Counted from the first letter of the stretch, positions 20,174 through 28,382 are shown. The stretch is 47,001 bases of DNA from Candidatus Nitrosopumilus sp. (GCA_028377625.1 JAONKT010000003.1:1-47001); one strand, 5' to 3'. Notes: generated from the sequence alone by a model not told the origin. Numbers and translations are program-made.

Positions 20174-20251
20174 TTATTCGTCTAGGGTTTCAATGTCTAA
20201 TTCAAGTTCTTTACCTAAACCTATCCACCATTGTTTTGTTTGTTCTGTCAT
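20174..20251 (-). CDS. Possible 25-aa micro-ORF
   Basis: Reverse strand ATG...TAA: MTEQTKQWWIGLGKELELDIETLDE, in an otherwise unassigned gap after the tRNA; below the ORF-track cutoff. Confidence 0.35.
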   Translation of the reverse strand: MTEQTKQWWIGLGKELELDIETLDE

Positions 20252-20338
20252 ATCCCTTTTACTTTCTTGAAATGCTCCTTAATAGATCTGTCGGTTCATA
20301 AATAATTGATCATCTGATAATTTTTTGTAAAATTATTT

Positions 20339-20527
20339 TTACTCTTGACCTGCTTGTTTTCTTTTTCTTTTCCTGTACATGATTATGATTAGAGTTCCTC
20401 CTGCACATCCCCAAAAGTATGGATTACTTGCTCCTATTGGAATTCCAATTGATTGAAGTGCTCCCACAAATGACAAAATCATTATTGCTACAAGTCCTAA
20501 TCCTATCATTTCTAGCATTTTTATCAT
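20339..20527 (-). CDS. Small membrane protein (ORF opens at 20623)
   Basis: Internal ATG gives MIKMLEMIGLGLVAIMILSFVGALQSIG...YFWGCAGGTLIIIMYRKRKRK and removes overlap with the divergent ORF. Confidence 0.6.
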   Translation of the reverse strand: MIKMLEMIGLGLVAIMILSFVGALQSIGIPIGASNPYFWGCAGGTLIIIMYRKRKRKQAGQE

Positions 20528-20588
20528 AGTTTTTCTATCTTCTTCTCTAGAATCAAAAAGATATATGGTTTTGTAAAATAGGTTATAC

Positions 20589-20804
20589 ATGGATAAGTAT
20601 CTAACAATCATCTTAATTTTCATGGTTGTAGGAGTTCCTATTGCTTGGGTTTCACCAATGACTGGAGAAATACGTGATCCTCCTCTTTACGTTCTATTCT
20701 ATGGTTCTATCGGCGGAATTATCTTCATTCTTTTCTATAGTGGTTACAAAGATAAGAAAGAGCGAGAAAAAATTAATGCAAAACGAAAAAGATCTAAAAA
20801 ATAA
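20589..20804 (+). CDS. Small membrane protein
   Basis: Two hydrophobic segments with basic tail KDKKEREKINAKRKRSKK. Confidence 0.65.
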   Translation: MDKYLTIILIFMVVGVPIAWVSPMTGEIRDPPLYVLFYGSIGGIIFILFYSGYKDKKEREKINAKRKRSKK

Positions 20805-20807
20805 ATT

Positions 20808-21098
20808 TTAAAGTTCTAATCCAAATGATTCTGCGATACTTGAAAAGTTAACGTATGAATCCAAATATTGTCTTCCTTTGGAAGTAATGACAAAAGTGTT
20901 TTTTCCATCATATTCAATTTTGTTAATCAAACCTGCTCCTGTTAAATTTTCTAGAAATTTAGATAATCTTGAATGTGATAAATTTGCTTTTGTTAGAAGG
21001 GATGTTGTTTTGATACCTTCTTGACCTGATAATTGGGTAACAGTCAATAGATCTGCAACAATTTGCATACTAGTTCTATAAGTTACCATGACGTCCAT
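20808..21098 (-). CDS. Winged-helix transcriptional regulator (paralog of 27992..28279)
   Basis: TSLLTKANLSHSRLSKFLENLTGAGLINKIEYDGKNTFVITSKGRQYLDSY. Confidence 0.82.
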   Translation of the reverse strand: MDVMVTYRTSMQIVADLLTVTQLSGQEGIKTTSLLTKANLSHSRLSKFLENLTGAGLINKIEYDGKNTFVITSKGRQYLDSYVNFSSIAESFGLEL

Positions 21099-21173
21099 AG
21101 TTTCAAACTCAGATATAAGGGTATTACCATAAATTCAGATCAGATAAATAAGCTTCAACTATATTTTGGTACA

Positions 21174-21758
21174 ATGTCCTCTCAATCTCCAATTCCATGG
21201 TTTGATGACTTTGTAGGTGTTGCGTATAGGTATTTTGATCTTAGGATGAATGTTGTTCCATTAATTACTGATAGAAAACAATCTGCCTCTCTTTGGCATG
21301 ACTCTATTCATTGGTGGGTTGATCCATCAATTAAAATTCGATTTGTAGAAATGGAAAATGATTATTGGTTCATTATGGGTTCTGATTCTCAAAAACCTGA
21401 TACTAATCTATCTTTTTTTAAAATATTACCAAAGTCGGAACACTATGAGCGATTTAAAGCTGGTCATGGTGGTGAAGCATATCTTCGCTTAGGTACGTAT
21501 ATAGAAAAATCTCTTAGTGATGCGAAAAAAAATGATTTGTGCACTTGTAATCATAAGGCTGAAGATCATGATGAAGGTGATGATGATGTGTGTTTATTCA
21601 ATGATTGTAGTTGTAAAACCTTTTACAGTTACCAGGTGAATCTTTTAAAAAGAAAAAAAACAATAACAAATATTAAATTTTTAGAGGAAAAAGATGTAAA
21701 AGATGATCCTTTAGCTTGGAATTGCTTTAATGTAAATAAATATTCAAAACCTGAATAA
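21174..21758 (+). CDS. Hypothetical protein with C-terminal Cys/His cluster (ORF opens at 21063)
   Basis: CTCNHKAEDHDEGDDDVCLFNDCSCKTF; ATG at 21174 avoids overlap with the divergent regulator. Confidence 0.75.
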   Translation: MSSQSPIPWFDDFVGVAYRYFDLRMNVVPLITDRKQSASLWHDSIHWWVDPSIKIRFVEMENDYWFIMGSDSQKPDTNLSFFKILPKSEHYERFKAGHGGEAYLRLGTYIEKSLSDAKKNDLCTCNHKAEDHDEGDDDVCLFNDCSCKTFYSYQVNLLKRKKTITNIKFLEEKDVKDDPLAWNCFNVNKYSKPE

Positions 21759-21760
21759 AA

Positions 21761-21964
21761 TTAATCTAAATCTAAGTTTACTCTAGTGTGTTCTCCAGGA
21801 TAAAATTCATGAACTTTTTTTGAATAACATTTTCCGCACATAGTTCCTTTAATCCCCCACTCTTCCATTGGATTGTAGCGCAGTTCAATTTTTCCATTAC
21901 AAACTACACATTTTTCTTTTAATCCCAAGATATTTTTTCTATTTTTTATCGATATAAAAAACAA
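21761..21964 (-). CDS. Small zinc-ribbon-like protein
   Basis: CVVCNGKIEL...CGKC. Confidence 0.6.
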   Translation of the reverse strand: MFFISIKNRKNILGLKEKCVVCNGKIELRYNPMEEWGIKGTMCGKCYSKKVHEFYPGEHTRVNLDLD

Positions 21965-22090
21965 TCTAGATTAATCCTAACTGAGAAAATTATGTTAAAT
22001 AATACTTATTTCTGATAAAATCAGGTAGCTAGTTTAACCAATGTAAACCTCCTGCAAGATTTTTACTTGGTTGAACTACTGCCTTTTTAA

Positions 22091-23842
22091 TTAAAATAAA
22101 CTATTTGCTATCTTTTTTAATGCTATTATTTCATCTTCTTCTTGTCTAATTTTCTTATCTATTACTCGAAGCATTGAATCATTCCAAACATGTTGGGAGA
22201 AAAAATTATGTTTTGTGTTGGCCAATTCAATTTCATCATCAACTACTGTGTCTTCTAAAAATTTTGTCACAATTACATCTGTAATTTTTAAAATTCTATT
22301 ATTTAGCTTAAAACTACGAAATATGGGTTCCAATTTTCTAATATCTGATTTAAAATCTCCTTTGGATTCTAGAATTTTTTTGTGTAATATTCTAAAATAA
22401 ACTGCTACAAAGAATAATGTTGCATAACGTTTTGTTTTATGACCTCCTTGTTTTCCATATTTTAGTGATTTTTTTGCAAATTCTTTTACAAGATATGGAT
22501 ACAGTATAACCCTATAATCGTCTTTGAGATTTTCATTAAAGATTTGATCATATTTACTTCCTCGTGGAAGAAATTGAGATGGCGAACTGTATGATTCAGT
22601 TGGTCTTTGTTCAATACCTGCTACTAGTGATTGAATTGCATCTTTGGCAACAATGACTTTTTTATGATTATCTGGAAGATAGTTATTGTAATCTGTATCT
22701 CCGTTGTATTCTAATTGTTTTGACTTTGTTTTTGTATCAAATGAACCTGCTTGAATTTCATAAAAATAACCAGAATTTTTTAATTGCGATTTAATTGATT
22801 TGTGAAAGTCCATTAGTGAAACTAAATCTTTTCCTCTAACTGAATTTTGAGAATTTCTATATTTTGTAATATTATTTTGTTCTTGTTCATCATCAGCTTT
22901 GATTATAGTTACTGTCATTGATCCATCCATATTTTTTGTTCTCTTTGAATGATCTAAAATTGAATTTGATGTTTGTGCACCATTAACAATTTGTGGAGCA
23001 AATAATTCTATCATGTTTTCTCCTAGTTCTGTAAAATCACTAACTACTATTGTGATTCCATTATTATAAAAAAAGAATTTTCCTGGATTTGTTTGTAAAG
23101 TATCTCGTAATCCTTTGTTGACTGTAGTTTTAAATTGCATCCACTGTCTGATATTTGATTCAAAAACATAGTCTCTATTTTTACTTACAAAATCTGTTAA
23201 TTCACGTAGTTTTAAAATTCCTAGAATAGTATTTTCATGTCTAAGCATTCTTTCAAGTTTTATGGATGATTTTTTTCCTGCAGCTGGTTTTTTTATTCTA
23301 TCCCATAATCTTTGAATTATTTTCTCTTCATCTATGATTTCTACTACTTCATCTTGATAATCGACTTTTTGATCAGTAACATAACAACATTTTATTTTTA
23401 AATTTTTTTCTTTAATTTTTGTAACGAGTTGGGCTAATTCTGGTCTCATTTTTGTTATATCTTTTGTAAGTAATCTCTTTGCATCTTCTTTGAATTTTGC
23501 AATTGCTTCAAGTGAATGTGATGTACCATATTTTGATTGAAATAATCTAACTGTATTATCTGAAAAGTCTACTGGTAAATATGCATCAATTCCTAGATCA
23601 TTTGCTCCATCTACTATTGCATCAGCTGCATCATCTTCTGTAGCCTCAAATACTCTTGTTAAAATCCATTGAAGGAAATTATTTCCTTTCTCTACTTCAT
23701 TTTTTGAATCTTGTGCATAATCGGATATACTTTCTCTGATATTTTCTGCAAAACCTTCTAGAGGAGGACTAGAATTTTTTTCTACTAATAGCGCCTGTGA
23801 TCCTGGTATGTATTCTAATAGACCATTTGGATTTTGTGACAT
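22091..23842 (-). CDS. AIPR (abortive infection/phage resistance) family protein
   Basis: FFYNNGITIVVSDFTELGENMIELFAPQIVNGAQTSNSI is the AIPR hallmark; N-terminal GIDAYLPVDFSDNTVRLFQSKYG resembles a D-xn-QxK nuclease motif. Confidence 0.88.
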   Translation of the reverse strand: MSQNPNGLLEYIPGSQALLVEKNSSPPLEGFAENIRESISDYAQDSKNEVEKGNNFLQWILTRVFEATEDDAADAIVDGANDLGIDAYLPVDFSDNTVRLFQSKYGTSHSLEAIAKFKEDAKRLLTKDITKMRPELAQLVTKIKEKNLKIKCCYVTDQKVDYQDEVVEIIDEEKIIQRLWDRIKKPAAGKKSSIKLERMLRHENTILGILKLRELTDFVSKNRDYVFESNIRQWMQFKTTVNKGLRDTLQTNPGKFFFYNNGITIVVSDFTELGENMIELFAPQIVNGAQTSNSILDHSKRTKNMDGSMTVTIIKADDEQEQNNITKYRNSQNSVRGKDLVSLMDFHKSIKSQLKNSGYFYEIQAGSFDTKTKSKQLEYNGDTDYNNYLPDNHKKVIVAKDAIQSLVAGIEQRPTESYSSPSQFLPRGSKYDQIFNENLKDDYRVILYPYLVKEFAKKSLKYGKQGGHKTKRYATLFFVAVYFRILHKKILESKGDFKSDIRKLEPIFRSFKLNNRILKITDVIVTKFLEDTVVDDEIELANTKHNFFSQHVWNDSMLRVIDKKIRQEEDEIIALKKIANSLF

Positions 23843-23949
23843 TAATTTTTGTAATGTATTATATATTTAGAGAATTAGGTAATTGTGTAATAACTCTCTA
23901 ACGGATGTGAAATGAAATAATAAAAAAAATAACTATAATCGCAATAATT

Positions 23950-24357
23950 TTGGTAATATCTGTGTCAATTATTGGTTTATCTTTATCTGGTATGGTTTTT
24001 GAAATATCAAATCCTAACGAAAAAAATTCTGAAGAAATTAATTTGCAAAATGATTTCCTAATTCCACCTGATGTTGTAATACCTATGAAAGTATCTCGTC
24101 CAGGATGTGATATTGAGGACATTTGTTATATTCCATCCAACATTATTGTTGAAAAAGGAAAATCTGTTACATGGTTGAATGAAGATTCTTCTTTTCACAG
24201 TGTTACTTCTGGATTTTATCCTGAACCGAGTGGACTTTTTGATAGTGGTCATTTAGATCCGTATCAGTCCTATACATTATCTTTTGATGAAATTGGTACA
24301 TACGATTACTTTTGCACATTACATCCTTGGATGTTCGCTCAGGTAATTGTAGAATAA
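23950..24357 (+). CDS. Plastocyanin-like blue copper protein (start uncertain; may lie upstream)
   Basis: VTWLNEDSSFHSVTSG...YDYFCTLHPWMFAQVIVE: His...Cys-x2-His-x2-Met type-1 copper ligands. Confidence 0.9.
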   Translation: MVISVSIIGLSLSGMVFEISNPNEKNSEEINLQNDFLIPPDVVIPMKVSRPGCDIEDICYIPSNIIVEKGKSVTWLNEDSSFHSVTSGFYPEPSGLFDSGHLDPYQSYTLSFDEIGTYDYFCTLHPWMFAQVIVE

Positions 24358-24429
24358 AGGTACCCGAGGGAGTCGAACCCCCTTGTATAAGCTTTGCAGG
24401 CTCACGCATAACCGTTCTGCCAGAGTACC
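24358..24429 (-). tRNA. tRNA-Cys (GCA)
   Basis: Reverse complement GGTACTC-TG-GCA...TGAGC-CTGCAAA-GCTTA...GGGGG-TTCGACT-CCCTC-GGGTACC-T. Confidence 0.93.
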
Positions 24430-24468
24430 GTTTTGAAAAACACGAAATGAACAATTAAACTCTTTAGA

Positions 24469-24690
24469 TTAGAATTTGTTAAATGATTTTGAAGCCAATT
24501 TTACATCTTCTCCTTTGATTGTTTTTCGACCTGCATGAGATGCCATGTCTACTGCATTCTTTGCAATACTGTCAGCAACATCCTCAATTATTCTTCGTAA
24601 TTCATCTGCTGATTCGTCACTAACTCTTTCTGCACCTGCTTTTTTTAAGATTCTATACATTGCAGAAAGTCCTAACTCTGAAGATTTCAT
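24469..24690 (-). CDS. Archaeal histone
   Basis: ELGLSAMYRILKKAGAERVSDESADELRRIIEDVADSIAKNAVDMASHAGRKTIKGEDVKLASK. Confidence 0.96.
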   Translation of the reverse strand: MKSSELGLSAMYRILKKAGAERVSDESADELRRIIEDVADSIAKNAVDMASHAGRKTIKGEDVKLASKSFNKF

Positions 24691-24786
24691 AATATTTGTT
24701 TTAGTTTTTTGTGAAAAAACCTAATGAGTGAAAAAATATCACTAAGGAATCGATTTATACAGACTATATTGAGAATTAATTAGAAA

Positions 24787-25542
24787 ATGACTTGGTCTTT
24801 TGATTCTCATATTCATTTATCTGATTCTATCTATCTACCTGAAATTAATTTTATAATATCTCAAATGAAATTTCTTAAAATTAAAGCGTGCTGTGTTTCT
24901 ACAAATGTTAAAAATTCTTTAGAAACTTTATCCTTATCAAAACAAAGTGATCTTGTTTTACCTTTTATTGGGATTCATCCTGAATATGCAAATGATGATC
25001 TTGAAAAAATCAATAATTTGATAGAATTAAATCAAAATAATATTTCAGGCATTGGAGAAATTGGATTGGATCCTACTTATTGTATAAATGATGATGATAT
25101 GAAAAGACAAATTCAAGTTTTTGAATCATTACTTTCATCTGCAGAAAAATTTCATAAACCTGTATCTATTCATTCTAGAAAAAGTCTTGATGATATTTTT
25201 GAAATAATGACTTCATATGACACTAGTCATGCATTGCTACATTGGTTTGATGGGAGTAAAAAACAACTTCAGAAAGCAATGGATATGGGTTTCTTTGTTT
25301 CTTTTGGACCTGTAATGGTTTATGCTAATGATAAACAGACTTTATTGTCAAAAACTGATGAATCAAAAATCCTTGTCGAGACTGATGGACCAGTTAGATT
25401 TTCTAGATGTTTTGAAATGAAATCTGCTCAGATCACTTTTATTCCAAGTGTGATTTTTTGTGCCTCTAAAATTCTTGAAAAAACATTTGATGATATGTCA
25501 TTACTGCTAGAAGAAAATGCAAAACGTTATCTTGGAATATAG
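24787..25542 (+). CDS. TatD-family metal-dependent hydrolase
   Basis: SFDSHIHLSD, PFIGIHPEYA, GIGEIGLDP, PVSIHSRKSLDD, ILVETDGPV. Confidence 0.93.
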   Translation: MTWSFDSHIHLSDSIYLPEINFIISQMKFLKIKACCVSTNVKNSLETLSLSKQSDLVLPFIGIHPEYANDDLEKINNLIELNQNNISGIGEIGLDPTYCINDDDMKRQIQVFESLLSSAEKFHKPVSIHSRKSLDDIFEIMTSYDTSHALLHWFDGSKKQLQKAMDMGFFVSFGPVMVYANDKQTLLSKTDESKILVETDGPVRFSRCFEMKSAQITFIPSVIFCASKILEKTFDDMSLLLEENAKRYLGI

Positions 25543-25572
25543 GTATAAAATACCCTATTCGTTAATTTACTC

Positions 25573-25926
25573 GTGGATAGAATAAAACGTCTTTCATTTG
25601 AAGTATTAACTGACCATAAATCTAAATTTGGTGAAGACTTCGTTGAAAATAAAAAAGCATTAAACCAAGTTTCAATTATCCGTTCTAAAGGCCTAAAAAA
25701 TAAGGTTGCCGGATATATTACAAGATTTATAAAAAAAGAAATTCGTGAGGAGAAATTCAAACAAGATAGAAGTAGTTATGATTCTTCAAATACTGAAGAA
25801 AAATCTTCTTTAGATGTCACAGAATCTGAGGATGTCTCTGAAACAGTTGAAGAAATTACTCTAACAAATGAAGAAGTAGAAACCATCATTCCTTCAACTA
25901 AATCTGTTGAAGAAAAAACTGAATAA
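25573..25926 (+). CDS. rps17e: 30S ribosomal protein S17e with acidic C-terminal extension (GTG start)
   Basis: DRIKRLSFEVLTDHKSKFGEDFVENKKALNQVSIIRSKGLKNKVAGYITRFIKKE. Confidence 0.9.
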   Translation: MDRIKRLSFEVLTDHKSKFGEDFVENKKALNQVSIIRSKGLKNKVAGYITRFIKKEIREEKFKQDRSSYDSSNTEEKSSLDVTESEDVSETVEEITLTNEEVETIIPSTKSVEEKTE

Positions 25927-25961
25927 TTAATTAAATATTAATTTCTAAATGAAATATTGAT

Positions 25962-26732
25962 ATGATTAATATAAAATTAATTGGCGGTGCCAAAAAATCT
26001 TTTAATTCTGATAAATTACAAATTGATGAATCTGATATTTCTATTAATGAACTACTTAAATTATTATTAAAAATAAAACCAGATAATACTGATTTTGATA
26101 TTGAAAATATTTTAATTGCAATTAATGGTTCGGATTCTTCTGCAATGGATGGAAAAGATACCATTGTACATGACAGTGATATTGTAAGTATTATTCCTGT
26201 AATACATGGCGGTTCATCTAAAAAATTACTTTTTGAAATAGAAAAAAAACAAATTCAAGTAATTGAAATCCGTGGTCAAAAGAAAGTCGATATAAAATTT
26301 ATTGATGATTTAAGAAAAAAATACCCAAAAATTAAATTTCAAGCTATATCTAGTAATTTTATTCTCAACCCCTCTCATCTAAAAAAAATTTTATACCTTT
26401 CAATTTATGCTGAAAAAAATAATATTTTATTATCTAATAAAATTGAAACTGATATTTTAATGCGTTTTGGACTAACATTACAAATTTCTAATGCAATTTC
26501 TTCAGCTGGTATGAAATCTTCAACTAATTTCATACTAATTGCAATTGGAAATAAAAATTATTTTAATTCACTGTACTCTGAATTATCTGATTCTTGTGTT
26601 CCCCTATTTTTAAAAAATAATAACTTGTTTTTAAAAAAATATTTCAATATTTCAAAAAAACACATGGATTCTGTATATTCCAAAAATTCGTTGGAAGATA
26701 TATTGGTTGAAAAAGCATCAGTTTTAATCTGA
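25962..26732 (+). CDS. Beta-grasp ubiquitin-like (MoaD/ThiS/SAMP-like) domain fused to KEOPS Cgi121-like domain
   Basis: N-terminus MINIKLIGGAKKSF...ILIAINGSDSSAMDGKDTIVHDSDIVSIIPVIHGG; C-terminus AISSNFILNPSHLKKILYLSIYAEKNNILLSNKIETDILMRFGLTLQISNAISSAGMK. Confidence 0.8.
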   Translation: MINIKLIGGAKKSFNSDKLQIDESDISINELLKLLLKIKPDNTDFDIENILIAINGSDSSAMDGKDTIVHDSDIVSIIPVIHGGSSKKLLFEIEKKQIQVIEIRGQKKVDIKFIDDLRKKYPKIKFQAISSNFILNPSHLKKILYLSIYAEKNNILLSNKIETDILMRFGLTLQISNAISSAGMKSSTNFILIAIGNKNYFNSLYSELSDSCVPLFLKNNNLFLKKYFNISKKHMDSVYSKNSLEDILVEKASVLI

Positions 26733-27248
26733 CATACTACGTTTAGTTTTTTCAAGACTAAGTATGTCTGATTTTTTTATTATTGAAATTCCGGTAACTA
26801 TTCCTAATATTTCAATTAAAATTATTTTATCTGGAAAATCCAACGATACTTTATTTTTTATTTTATTTGCTACTTTTGTAATTACTTCTTTACTTGAAAT
26901 ATCTGAATTTCTTTTTTCAATTAATATCCTATATGACTCCTTTTCTTCAATTTGATTTGACATACTTGAAATTGTTTTTTCAATTTCTTCTATTCCTGTC
27001 TCAATCACTCTTTCAATTGGTATGACTCTTAGACAATACCTGATACTCCAGGGCTCATCTAGTAGCATTTCTTTCATTTTTCTAACTACTTGGATTGGGT
27101 CCAATTTTGTTTCAGCAGTAATAATTCCAGACATACTACTTACTGAAATTTTAACATCAGAATCACCTAATTCATCTAAAATATCTATTAATTCGTCCTC
27201 CGTATCCCCTTCTAAATGTCTAGCACATGTAACTATTAGATTCATCAT
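26724..27248 (-). CDS. THUMP-domain (Tan1-like) RNA-binding protein
   Basis: MNLIVTCARHLEGDTEDELIDILDELGD...WSIRYCLRVIPIERV...YRILIEKRNSDISSKEVITKVANKIKNKVSLDFPDKIILIEILG. Confidence 0.85.
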   Translation of the reverse strand: MMNLIVTCARHLEGDTEDELIDILDELGDSDVKISVSSMSGIITAETKLDPIQVVRKMKEMLLDEPWSIRYCLRVIPIERVIETGIEEIEKTISSMSNQIEEKESYRILIEKRNSDISSKEVITKVANKIKNKVSLDFPDKIILIEILGIVTGISIIKKSDILSLEKTKRSMSD

Positions 27249-27838
27249 ATCATAATGTCCTTTATTTTCAATGCCCCTTCTCTAATAATTTTGATCTCTT
27301 CATTTTCTATTTCAATTATTGTTGATTCACCTTTGCTTGTAATTGTTCCTCCATTAAGAAATACGTCATAACCTTTCATATTTTTTATACAATCTTTTGG
27401 ATTTGTATATGAAGAATTTCCAGAAATATTTGCACTAGTTCCTACTAATAATTTACATTCTTCTAATAATTTTAAAGTGCATTTAGAATCTGGAATCCTT
27501 ACTGCAATTTTATTTTCTAAGTTTAATGATTTTTTTAATTCTTTATCTGTTAATTTTAAAATTAATGTTAATGGACCTGGCCAAAATTTTTCTACAATTT
27601 TTTCAGTAAATTTATCGATTAATGCTATCTCCTTTACAATATCTAATGAATATGCTAATACTGGTAATGATTTTAATTTTGTTCTAGATTTAATTTCATA
27701 AATTCTTTTTACTGCATTTACATTGTATGGATTACATCCAATTCCATAAACTGTATCTGTTGGAAATATTACAATTCCTCCTTTTTCAACAATTTGAATT
27801 ATTTTTTTAATTCCTTCATCATCACAATTTACTTTCAA
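27245..27838 (-). CDS. Threonylcarbamoyl-AMP synthase (Sua5/YrdC/YciO family)
   Basis: GGIVIFPTDTVYGIGCNPYNVNAVKRIYEIKSRTKLKSLPVL; LVGTSANISG. Confidence 0.95.
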   Translation of the reverse strand: MKVNCDDEGIKKIIQIVEKGGIVIFPTDTVYGIGCNPYNVNAVKRIYEIKSRTKLKSLPVLAYSLDIVKEIALIDKFTEKIVEKFWPGPLTLILKLTDKELKKSLNLENKIAVRIPDSKCTLKLLEECKLLVGTSANISGNSSYTNPKDCIKNMKGYDVFLNGGTITSKGESTIIEIENEEIKIIREGALKIKDIMI

Positions 27839-27917
27839 TGTTTCTAAGACTATCCTTTCTTTAATTATTATTTTGTTTTAACTACATTTTTATCTTTATT
27901 TATTACGTTAACTGTAG

Positions 27918-27995
27918 ATGTCTTCTACACCTAATTTTGATGATAATGGATTTGAAGATGATTTTGATGATGATCTCGGAGAAGTAGAAAATTAA
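27918..27995 (+). CDS. Possible 25-aa highly acidic micro-ORF
   Basis: MSSTPNFDDNGFEDDFDDDLGEVEN; ATG...TAA, not in supplied track; AT-rich promoter-like sequence upstream. Confidence 0.4.
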   Translation: MSSTPNFDDNGFEDDFDDDLGEVEN

Positions 27996-28279
27996 ATATT
28001 TAAACCAAAATTATCTGCAAATTTTGTAAATGAATTATATGCTTGAAGAAACTCTCTACCTGATTGACTAATTTTGTATCTGTTTGAACCTTGTGAATCA
28101 GCTTGTTCTAACAAACCTTGTGAGACTAATGTTTTTAAAAGTCTAGAAATTCTAGAATGTGAAATATTTGCTTTTCTAATTAGATAAGTTACTGTTGCTC
28201 CATCTTCATCTTGAAGATCATCTCTAGTAGTTGATAGAATGTCTCCAATAATTTTCATTTGAGTTCTATATTCTCCCAT
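27992..28279 (-). CDS. Winged-helix transcriptional regulator (paralog of 20808..21098)
   Basis: VTYLIRKANISHSRISRLLKTLVSQGLLEQADSQGSNRYKISQSGREFLQAYNSFTKFADNFGLNI. Confidence 0.85.
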   Translation of the reverse strand: MGEYRTQMKIIGDILSTTRDDLQDEDGATVTYLIRKANISHSRISRLLKTLVSQGLLEQADSQGSNRYKISQSGREFLQAYNSFTKFADNFGLNI

Positions 28280-28382
28280 TTTCTTAATTTTTTCTTCTTA
28301 AATCTATATGAGAGGCAATTGATATTTTCGTATATACTAAAAAGATAAAAGAATTTGACAACTTTCTATTTTTGAGCCTAGA

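Noticed and set aside
22091-24429. AIPR gene plus tRNA-Cys as an integrated defense island
   Set aside because: No integrase, att-like direct repeat, methyltransferase or restriction subunit visible; neighbours look chromosomal.
23898-24454. Minus-strand ORFs opposite the cupredoxin and across tRNA-Cys (23898..24122, 24058..24252, 24203..24454)
   Set aside because: Overlap a clear copper protein and a tRNA; no protein-like conservation signature.
25527-27255. Opposite-strand ORFs at 25527..25760, 25931..26164, 26558..26755, 26764..26955, 27022..27255
   Set aside because: Shadow ORFs over S17e, Ubl-Cgi121 and THUMP genes.
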